Positions 55,101 to 64,000 of a DNA stretch of 64,000 nucleotides are shown one piece after another; the first letter of the stretch is position 1; the number at the start of each line of letters is the position of its first letter. Source of the stretch: Pratylenchus scribneri (Eukaryota > Nematoda > Chromadorea > Rhabditida > Pratylenchidae); contig JAQSEB010000002.1 of assembly GCA_030063045.1 (NCBI GenBank), positions 1,364,001 to 1,428,000 of the forward strand, read 5' to 3'. The position numbers and the translations under genes were made by a program. The notes under the pieces are model-generated. The model ran no database searches. It saw only the letters and a program-made list of their open reading frames with translations, and had not been told where the DNA came from.

Positions 55101-58100
55101 CAAGCTAAATAAAATTGACTTCGACTTCCTTCCTTTTCAAATACTGAAATGATGAGGGGGATTAGCAATATAAGGGACATTTTCAAATTGAATTTATAGA
55201 TTTGCGTGTTGTCAAGTTTTAAGGCTTAATTGCGTGTCTTTGGGGACTCAGGGATTTTAATTTACTGGTTGGCACTTTGGGGGTGTTGATAATAAATAAT
55301 AATCTGCCATGTCCGCCCCAATGGGGAAATGATTTTGACTCGCGTGGGGGTACCGAAATTCCCCCCGAACTTATCAAATTTCCGGGAAGTCTCCAGGGAG
55401 CAATTATGAGGAAATTTGCTGACCTAAAACACTCGCCGCCCCAGGGGTAATTGTCTATTTGGAAAAATATGCTGGGAGGGTGGAAAATGAAAAATTAAGC
55501 CAATTTTTTTGCATAAACATGGAAGAAAAAAATATGTTTTTATTTTTCTAGGATCGACTACGTCCTGGACGAATGCTTTTGGTGGACTTGGAAGAGAAGA
55601 AAATTGAAGAGGATGAACATTTGAAAATGCAAATTGCACTTTCACGAAATCACAAAAAGTTGACAATAAATCGAATTTATCTGGATCAAATCCGAAAAGA
55701 TGATGTGGTAAATAAATGGAAATAGAATATTTTTAATTAATTATTAATTTTAAGCTTAATCATGGGGCGGTCACAAATGAATATTTGATAAAGAGAGAAT
55801 TGAAACAATTGAAATTGATTGGAAAACGGCCTGGGGGAGATGGGAAGGAACATGGCCGATTGAGAGATATTCATTTGGATTCTGACCGGCGCCTTCCATT
55901 GTTTTCATTCACACCCGATTCATTTTCAATGTATGCAAATTTTTAATTTATTTTTTTAAATTTTAATTAATTTTAATTATATTTGTATTTTATTTTTAAT
56001 TTATTAATTAATTTTATCTATTTTTAATTTAATATTATCCCATTTGAAGGATTCTCGTTCCAATGATCACTGACAAAAAGGAGGCACTCGGCTCAATGGG
56101 AAATGATTCGGCGCTGGCTTGCCTTTCGGATTACAGTCCTTTACTCTATTCATATTTCCAACAACTATTCGCCCAAGTCACAAATCCACCAATTGATCCA
56201 TTCCGAGAACAGGTAATTAATTTTTACAAGAAATTTTCAAAATCGCATTAGGTAAAACTTTTTTCCTTTTGATTTTTGGAATTAGGACTGGGAGAAAAGG
56301 CACCCCGCAAGAATGAAGGCTTTCCAAAAATATATGGTTTGTGTGGTAAATTTTCAAACCCCTAGGCCCTAGTGCCCTAGAAATAGAAACGGTAAATGAA
56401 GCCATCAAGCCAAGTCTGTTACTCTTGAATTGTTTGGCTAAGAGGGGAAGAAGTTGGACGGGGGTCACTGGTTCGAATCCCACCATGGGCAAATAATTTT
56501 TTAGTCGGGATTTTTGGGGTGTGAAAATTATTAATACAATATAAATATTTTTTTATAGATTGTGATGTCATTGCGATGCCCGATTGGACCAGAATCGAAT
56601 TTATTGGAGCCAGAATTTGAATTGGAAGGCCGAATCCTTTTGGACCAACCCGTACTTTCCCTCGTTGATTTACAAGTTTTGAAGAGAATCAGCCTCAAGG
56701 GATGGCGTTCCTACGTGATTAACATTGTTTATCCAGGAAGGCATGGCCATCGAGGTAATTTTATTGGTTTATATTGATTAAAATATTAAATTAAAAATTA
56801 GGTTTGGCACCAGCTTTGGATCGAATTTGGTTGGTTTTGGGAATATATTATTTTAATTATCGCTCAAAAAATGATTATTAATTTTATTAATTTTATTAAT
56901 TTATTTCCATCATTTATAAATTATTTATAAATTTTTAGTAGCGAAGCATGTTCCGCCGCATTGGATGGATATCAAATTTTAATTCTCTCTGATCGGCAAG
57001 TTGACAAAGACAATGTTCCAATTAGTTCATTACTGGCCCTTGGAGCCATCCATCAATGTTTAATAAAGCAACGGCTTCGAATGAAGGTTGCATTGATTGT
57101 GGAATCGGGGGAAGTGAAACAAGTTCACGGTGAATTTTAAATTAAATATTTCTTCAAATATATTTAATTCAGATTTTTGTGTTCTCCTTGGATACGGTGC
57201 CGATGCAATTTGTCCATATATGGTCTATGAAACGTGCTATCGACTGAGGGTTATGGGCCTTTTGGAGAAATCGCTGACCGATGATGATGTTGTGCAAGGA
57301 TATAAAGCCGGAATTGAAAGGGGAATTTACAAAGTGATGGCCAAAATGGGAATAAGCACTCTTCACTCATATAAAGTAAAATTAATGGGAATATTTTAAA
57401 TTTATTAATTTAGGGAGCACAAATTTTTGAAATTGTTGGATTAGCGCAAGAAGTTGTTGACAAATGTTTCACAAATTCGGTGTCCCGATTGGGTGGTGCT
57501 GATTTTGAGACATTGGCAATGGAAGCGCTGAGAAGACATCGAATCGCCTATCCAAATGTGCCAAATAGTGATTTATATTTATACGGTATATTTAATACAA
57601 ATATTTATTTAAATAAATTACCCACATTTTAAGGTGATAGCAAAGTTTTGGTGAGCCAGGGGGTTTATCATTGGAGAGATGGTGGCGAAAAACATGTGAA
57701 TGAGCCGGTCAACATTGCAAAATTACAGGTAAAATATTTTAATATAAATTGGGGATAAAATCTAGTGCATTTTTGGTATAATATTTTCTAGTAAATAGGA
57801 AAAAATGATTTGCCTCTGAACGGATTCGAACCAAAAACCTAAATTTTTTAATGTATTATGTTACCCAATAGGCCATGTGAGACCTGCTGATAATCTAAGA
57901 TTTGATAATCTTTTTTTTTAATTTTATTTGATTGAAATAAATTCATTTTATTTAGGCAGCGGCTCGTTTGAATGATGCGAAAAATTATCAAGAATTTGCC
58001 CGTGCATCCAATCATGCCCAACGACTTTGCACTCTCCGAGGACAATTGGAAATTAAAACGAATATTAAACTTCAAATTCCATTGGATGAAGTGGAACCGG

Positions 58101-61100
58101 CCAGTGAAATTGTTAAACGCTTTGTGACCGGTGCAATGTCATTCGGGTACTGTAGCTTTATAAAGAAATTAATTTGGAAATTAAACGATTTCAGTTAGAA
58201 TATTAGAAAAATGCTATTCCCACAACAAATAGTTAAAAATATTGTAACTTTTTTGATTCTAAAAAATCAAATTATTAATTTTGTTCATTTCAGATCAATT
58301 AGCTGGGAAGCGCACACAACTTTAGCAATTGCAATGAATAAAATTGGTGCAAAATCAAATACTGGCGAAGGAGGAGAAAAACCGGAAAGATACAAAAAGG
58401 ATCAACCAATCGATAATAATATTAGATCGGCAATAAAACAAGTATTTTACATATTTAGTATTTTATGATTAATTTGAAATAGGTTGCATCCGCCCGATTT
58501 GGTGTGAATAGTTCATATTTGGCAAATGCCGATGAATTACAAATCAAAATGGCCCAAGGGGCAAAACCTGGGGAAGGAGGCGAATTGCCAGGTGAAACAT
58601 TTAATTCAAAAATAAAATATTAATATTATTGCCATTTTAGGTCATAAAGTCACAAAAGAAATTGCCGCTACTCGAAAATCCACTCCGGGGGTTGAAATAA
58701 AAATAATTAAAATTAATTGTAATTTAAATTTAGGTTGGCCTAATTTCTCCTCCTCCACATCACGACATTTACAGCATTGAAGATCTAGCCCAGGTCATTC
58801 ATTCAATATAAAATTATTCCATTTAATTAAATCATTTTAGCTAATTTATGATCTAAAATGTTCAAATCCGCGGGCGAGAATTGGTGTGAAATTGGTTTCC
58901 GAAGCCGGAGTTGGCATTGTTGCAGCTGGAGTGGCCAAAGGCGGTGCAGATCATATCACAATTTCGGGCCATGATGGTGGCACGGGAGCCAGCAGCTGGA
59001 CAGGCATAAAACACGCCGGATTGCCCTGGGAATTGGGAGTGGCTGAAACACATCAAAGTAAATTACAAATTTAATTAAAATTATTTTTTTATTTAGTTTT
59101 GACAATGAATGATCTTCGTTCGCGAATTGTTCTTCAGGCGGATGGACAAATCAGAACCGGTAAGTCATTTTTTGGCTATTAATTATAATTTATTCATGAA
59201 TTTGAATAAATAAAAATAAGCCAGAATTTTTCATTTATTAAATTTAAATTTTTTAAAGGAAGAGATGTTATGATTGCCGCTTTGTTGGGTGCTGATGAAT
59301 TCGGTAAGGCTAAATTTTAACCAAAATTTAAAATTAATTATTAATTAATAGGAATGTCCACGGCACCTTTGATTGTTCTTGGCTGTACAATGATGCGAAA
59401 ATGCCATTTGAATACATGCCCTGTGGGCATTGCAACGCAAGACCCCGTTTTGCGGGCCAAATTTGATGGAAAACCGGAATATGTTGTGAATTATATGTTC
59501 ATGGTGGCCGAAGATGTTCGATATTTCCTCTCCAAATTGGGATTACGCAAAATGGATGATGTAAATGCAAAATAATATTAAATAATGTTCAATTTAATTT
59601 AGGCAATTGGTCGAGTTGATTTACTCTACGCAAGTCCAAATCCGGTCAATAAAAAGGCAACACTTTTGGAATTTGGCCAAATTCTTCACAAAGTTTCCCT
59701 CCATTTTCCGCATATTAACACAAAAGGAGGATCCATTAAACAAGTTTAATTCATTATTTTTGGTTAATAAATTCGAATTAAATTTAGACTCATTTTATCA
59801 ATGATTTGGAAAATGAAATTTTGGAGAAAGAATTGAAAGGCTTCTTCGATGGACCACCAAAAACTAAACGATTGGAAACAAAGAAAATTGTGAATACAAA
59901 TCGAACATTTGGCGCTCGGCTCAGTTATGAGGTACAAAAATAATTAATTTAAATTATTTGATATTATTTTTAAGGTTTCAATACGATTTGGGGAAGAAGG
60001 CTTACCGGATGGCCACAATTTGGAGATTAATTTGATCGGCGCCGCAGGGCAAAGTTTTTGCGCTTTTTTGGCAAAAGGAATTACCGTTCGATTGGTCAGA
60101 ATTTTTTATATAAAATTAACAAATTTTAATTTTTTAGGAAGGCGAAGCAAATGATTATGTTGGGAAGGTGAATATTCTCATTTTTTTCTATTTTAAGTTT
60201 TATCCATTATTATTTTTAGTGTTTATCCGGAGGCAAAATCATAATTCGCCCGTATAAAAATTCTAAATATTCTTCCGAAGAAAATACATTGATTGGAAAT
60301 GTTGCACTTTATGGAGCCACTTCAGGTGACCGAAAACATTATATTTTTTATTTTAATAATTTATTTTTAAGGGACGGCATTTTTCAGGGGAATTGCTGGA
60401 GAACGGTAATTTCAAAAAAATATTATTAATTTTTTAATTATTTTATTTTAGTTTCGCAGTTCGTAATTCTGGGGCAACTGCCGTGATCGAGGGAGTTGGC
60501 GACCATGTAATTAATTTATTTATTAATATTCAAATTAATAATATCGAAAATATATACAAATTTTATTCTTCAAAAATTTAATAATATTTTTATATTATTA
60601 AAGGGTTGCGAATATATGACTGGAGGGCGTGTGATTGTGTTGAATGAAATTGGCAGAAATTTTGCAGCCGCAATGAGTGGAGGATTGGCATTTGTCTATA
60701 ACAAGTCAGTTTAATCCATTTAATTAATTAAAATCGATTGCAACAATCCAATCCGCAACAATATTGGACATGTTTTTGGCATCTGAATTTAACCATTAAA
60801 TAATCCCATAATAAAAATAACTAACTGGTAAATTATATCCAAAATTGGCTCCTCCGGATTTTCCTCATATTCAATATTCTTTCTTTCTTCCTCTTTCATC
60901 CGGTAGGCGCAAGTTTCGCGGGTTTCGAGGAAATAATTATTGTCCTATTCATAATATCTCCTCCCAAACCAATAACTTCGCCGGTAACGCGTCAAATACA
61001 CCCGGGAATTGAACATTTTAATTCGCCTTATAGCATATCCTTCCATAATGCCAACTTTCATCAAAAGTAAAACTGTCCCAATTGTTTCATTACTGCCTTT

Positions 61101-64000
61101 GGTCGCATATCCACCAGTTAGACTTCTTAAAATAGTTTAAATATTTTCGATTAGAATTGGTCTCAAAAACCTTGTTTCTCCTGGTTTATACCAATTTTCT
61201 TCGGCGAATATTAAAAATATTCCAAAGCAAAGAATTATAATAATTTTAGTAATTAACATTTTTGAAGTGGGGGAATAGGATAAATCAATCAATAGTGAAA
61301 GCTAATAAAGTCCGATTGGTTAAGTGAAAGCTTAAGGGGAAAATGTGTAAACTTTTATTCGTTGAATGCAGCCAAATTAATTAAACAATTAATTTTAGGG
61401 GCGGCGATATTAGCCGTTTGATGAACCATGCGACAATTGATATTGAGGAACCAACTGAAATGGATTTGAAATGGATGGAAGAATTAATTGGTGAATTTGT
61501 GAAGGAAACTGAATCAGAAATTGGCAAAAGAATTCTAAAATTATGGGACACGGAATGCTATAAATTCATTAAGGTTCATTCAAAACAAATTAATTGAATT
61601 ATTTTTATGTTTTTAATTTAGGTATTTCCAAAAGATTACAAAAAGGCACTCAAACAAATGGCATTGGAAGAGGAGACGGAAAAACGGGCACGGGAAGAAA
61701 AGGAGAATTTAAAGCTGGAACAACAAAGAAATGCATTGGAGAATAATACATTACAGGTTGGCAAAACAGAATTTAAAATTAAAAAATTGGTGGCACTTTT
61801 TTCAAATTAGCACTTTTTCCTCACTTTCCATTACTAATTTTGTCTGTAATTGGTCCTTTCCTTTTTTTATTGGTTGGTCCTTTTTTAGCTGAATGGCGCC
61901 GAATGTTTGCCAACTGAATTGCCGAAACGAACCAACAGGGCGCTGTCAATGGATATGCAAATTGCATTGCAAGATGAAAAAGTACTCACAAAAATGCGGA
62001 CGGAAAGACGTCGACGCAGTGTAAATTTATTTTTTTATTTTTTCTATCCTTCTTTTCTGTTTGCAATTAAAAATAAAAAATAATCCTTAAAATAATTATT
62101 TATAATTTATCAGATAATTCAACAAAAGCGAAGGAAATATTCCAAAGGCCTAAGGGATGTTGATTTTGCCGGATTCGAAGCAACCGAAGACGTTCAAGAA
62201 CAGGTCAAAATGAAGGGAAATGAATACAAAATAAATTGGAATTAATATTTTAGAATATGAACAAAGAGGATGAAGAAGTTGAACAACTTTCAGATTTGGA
62301 CTCTGGCGATGAATCAGGTAAATCCAATTTTTGTTATATTTAATTAATAAATTAATTAAGATAATTCAAAATCGGGTGGAATGAATGGAAGTGGTGTTGG
62401 TGGAATGAAGAAAAGGAGTGGCGACATTGAAGACTTGATGGCCGTTGCCTTAAGGAATGGGGAACAAGAATTGGACAAAACCAGGGGATTTATCAAATAC
62501 ACACGGCAAAAAGTGATTTATCGGCCACCGGAACAGCGAATTAAAGATTGGGATGAAGTAAGAATTTAATATACATTAAAAATAATTAATTTAATTAATT
62601 TTAAAGGTCACCGATTATCGCCAAGTTCGCTCAAATATTCGAGAACAGGCCGCTCGATGCATGGATTGTGGAATTCCATTTTGTCAAGGGAATACAGGTC
62701 AATTCAATTAAAATACAAAATAATAATTGATTAGGCTGTCCACTTGGCAACATTATTCCAAAATGGAATGATTATGTGTTCAAAAATAATTGGCGTCAGG
62801 CACTTGAACAATTGCTACAAACCAATAATTTCCCCGAATTCACTGGCCGCGTTTGTCCAGCTCCATGCGAAGTAATTAAATTTTGAAATATTAAAAATTA
62901 TTTTTCAAAAATTAATTAAAAATTGTTTAACCCGAAAGGGATTCGAACCTATGACATATTGAGGGGCAAACGACCTCGTAACCAATTGAGCTAAAAAGGC
63001 CGGGGAAGCAGGCCATTAGAAAATGGCTTAAATTATCAAAATAATCAAAGGGAAATGTTTAATTTGCAATAAATTTAGGGAGCATGTTGTGTTGGCATTA
63101 GTGCTCCACCGGTCACAATTAAAGGCAAAATTCACTTTTATTTCATATTTTCAATCCGATATTTTTAAAGGAATTGAATGTGCCATCATTGATTATGCTT
63201 TCCTCAACAATTGGATCGAACCGCAGAAACCGCCAGCGAGGACAGGAAAAAGAATTGCCATAATTGGTAGCGGGCCTGCTGGGTATTATTTTTTAATGAA
63301 AATAATAAAATGTTTTTTATTAATTAGACTGGCAGCGGCCGCTCAATTAAACAAAGTTGGTCATGCCGTTGTGGTTTATGAACGCAAAAATCGAATTGGA
63401 GGATTGCTTCGGTACAATTTTAAATAATAATTAAAATATTATTTTAAATAATTAATTAAATATTAGTTAATTAAATTGATATTAAAATAAATTTCTAATT
63501 CATAGGTATGGAATTCCTCAAATGAAATTGGACAAATTTGTGTTGGATCGCCGGTTAAAATTGATGGAAGAAGAGGGCATCCGCTTCATTTCGAATACCG
63601 AAATTGGAAAACATGTGCCCGCCGAATTATTGCTCAAGGAAAATGATGTTATTATTGTTTGCACGGGAAGGTGAATTACATTTGAAATAAATATTAATTA
63701 TAAATTATTTAGTACAACGCCAAGGGATATTCGAATTGGTGGAAGAGAGGCAAAAGGAGTGTGCTTTGCGATGGAATTTTTGGAGAAAAGCCAACGGAGA
63801 AGGGCCGGCGACAATGTGCATTGGGAGGGGCTGGACCCGGCGGGCAAAAGGGTGATCATTTTGGGTGGTGGGGACACGGCCACGGATTGCATTGGAACTT
63901 CACTCCGATTGAATGCAAAACATGTTCAGGCATTCGAAATTTTGCCGCAACCAAAGGAAACACGAAAACAAGAAGTTGGTTTTATTTTGAGGTGAATTTC
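52140..64000 (+). CDS. Glutamate synthase (GOGAT), large plus small domains, 3' incomplete
   Basis: Single-chain glutamate synthase, which makes glutamate from glutamine and 2-oxoglutarate. The ATG at 52140 puts the glutaminase nucleophile Cys27 in [14 protein letters not shown], so there is almost no propeptide. The class II amidotransferase domain has [40 protein letters not shown] and [13 protein letters not shown]. The synthase domain has [57 protein letters not shown] and the 3Fe-4S cluster motif [16 protein letters not shown]. The GxGxG alpha domain includes [20 protein letters not shown] and [17 protein letters not shown]. The small-subunit part has [45 protein letters not shown] and [16 protein letters not shown]. 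More than 25 exons; the gene runs off the window. Introns hold three antisense genes and three tRNA-like elements. Confidence 0.95.
53817..54277 (-). CDS. flp-3: FMRFamide-like peptide precursor, flp-3 type, nested in GOGAT intron
   Basis: Neuropeptide precursor on the strand opposite to GOGAT. Two exons join in phase: the ATG at 54277 encodes [17 protein letters not shown], a GTATTC donor is followed by a 44-base intron, and [14 protein letters not shown] continues. After a propeptide of about 90 residues come three copies of [36 protein letters not shown] and a last copy preceded by LSSN that ends at the stop codon without a dibasic site, so its terminal Gly would still be amidated. [13 protein letters not shown] is a known C. 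elegans FLP-3 peptide. C. elegans flp-3 encodes more copies; this precursor is shorter. The flp-2-like gene lies 511 bases upstream on the same strand. Confidence 0.93.
54789..55071 (-). CDS. flp-2: FMRFamide-like peptide precursor, flp-2 type, nested in GOGAT intron
   Basis: A small neuropeptide precursor of about 79 residues, antisense to GOGAT. Exon 1 (55009-55071) encodes a signal peptide ([20 protein letters not shown]). After a 43-base intron, exon 2 (54789-54965) encodes [19 protein letters not shown], then [13 protein letters not shown] and [21 protein letters not shown] single amidated peptide, [13 protein letters not shown], is predicted, flanked by dibasic sites. It resembles C. 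elegans FLP-2 peptides SPREPIRFamide and LRGEPIRFamide, which share R-x-x-P or REP then IRF/LRF. Position beside flp-3 and inside the glutamate synthase gene supports flp-2, because the C. elegans genes are W07E11.2 (flp-3), W07E11.3 (flp-2) and W07E11.1 (glutamate synthase). Confidence 0.82.
56400..56490 (+). tRNA. tRNA-like element in GOGAT intron (pseudogene likely)
   Basis: Contains TGGCTAAGAGG, an exact match to the A-box consensus, and GGTTCGAATCC, an exact B box, but only about 35 bases apart, shorter than in a normal tRNA. The 5' GCCAT... and 3' ...CATGGGC ends pair only in the outer three positions. Sense orientation in the intron between exons ending near 56212 and starting near 56560. 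Confidence 0.4.
57811..57884 (-). tRNA. tRNA-like element in GOGAT intron (pseudogene likely)
   Basis: On the minus strand, TGGCCTATTGGGTAAC (A-box-like) is followed by GGTTCGAATCC (exact B box). The acceptor ends GTCTCAC and CAGAGGC pair in five of seven positions. The middle is A/T-rich and does not form a good anticodon arm. Antisense to GOGAT. Confidence 0.4.
60728..61259 (-). CDS. Small secreted Cys-containing protein nested in GOGAT intron
   Basis: A spliced minus-strand gene inside a 694-base GOGAT intron (60705-61398). The ATG at 61259 gives a signal peptide ([19 protein letters not shown]). Three GT..AG introns join in phase: GETR to [22 protein letters not shown] to [17 protein letters not shown], and ILDIIYQ to [14 protein letters not shown]. 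The product is about 125 residues. The order of segments (GYATKG..., a DNNYF turn, [11 protein letters not shown]) recalls nematode transthyretin-like proteins (T-D-x-x-G-x-F, then L-x-I-Y-H-x-C), but similarity is weak and I do not assign the family. Retaining the last intron would give a slightly different C-terminus ending at 60789. Confidence 0.5.
62929..63003 (-). tRNA. tRNA-like element in GOGAT intron (best preserved boxes)
   Basis: Minus strand: TAGCTCAATTGGTTACGAGG fits the D arm and A box (TAGCTCAATTGG), and GGTTCGAATCC is an exact B box. Spacing is tRNA-like. Acceptor and T stems pair weakly by eye, so a pseudogene or tRNA-derived repeat is more likely than a functional tRNA. Antisense to GOGAT. 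Confidence 0.5.

Overview
The window is a gene-dense, AT-rich nematode chromosome segment. Evidence for a nematode: very short introns (about 35-60 bases, mostly ending in TTTAG or TTTCAG), and nematode-type gene families: FMRFamide-like precursors with PLGTMRFG and REPLRFG peptides, a PDF-2-type neuropeptide, a ground-like (hedgehog-related) protein and a GT92 glycosyltransferase. The clade cannot be fixed by eye; I suspect a Tylenchina-like worm, as inference only. Gene models below were spliced by hand from GT..AG (once GC..AG) boundaries and protein-family similarity, so exon edges are approximate.

Layout. 1.2-5.7 kb (-): mitochondrial NAD(P) transhydrogenase. 6.1-7.95 kb (+): GT92 glycosyltransferase. 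8.3-19.4 kb (+): five head-to-tail genes 180-330 bases apart, namely importin-7/8, COX10, a ubinuclein-like HRD protein, CNOT2/NTL-2 and TFIIH p52; this is a candidate operon. 20.3-25.5 kb (+): a Q-rich protein with a C-terminal Shroom ASD2-like coiled coil, whose first long intron holds two minisatellites. 26-30.4 kb: membralin (+) and SEC62 (-), convergent ER proteins. 30.8-32.4 kb: ETHE1 (+) and a small secreted protein (-). 32.9-33.4 kb: a 17-copy minisatellite. 34.1-35.7 kb (-): a secreted dermatopontin-like protein with an unrelated charged tail. 37.8-38.3 kb (+): pdf-2. 39.1-42.6 kb (+): a large acidic protein with a possible SGNH-like C-terminal domain. 42.9-46.4 kb (-): ground-like protein and Wnt ligand. 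47.2-48.9 kb (+): Bfr1-like coiled-coil protein. 49.1-50.2 kb (-): GNAT/AANAT-like acetyltransferase. 52.1 kb to the window end (+): glutamate synthase (GOGAT), 3' incomplete.

The most notable architecture is in GOGAT. One 1.83-kb intron carries two complete antisense neuropeptide genes, flp-3-like and flp-2-like. In C. elegans flp-3, flp-2 and the glutamate synthase gene are neighbours on the same cosmid (W07E11), so this looks like old conserved microsynteny. A second GOGAT intron carries a third antisense gene for a small secreted protein. Six degenerate tRNA-like sequences with recognisable B boxes all lie in introns: two in NNT, one in the acidic protein gene and three in GOGAT.
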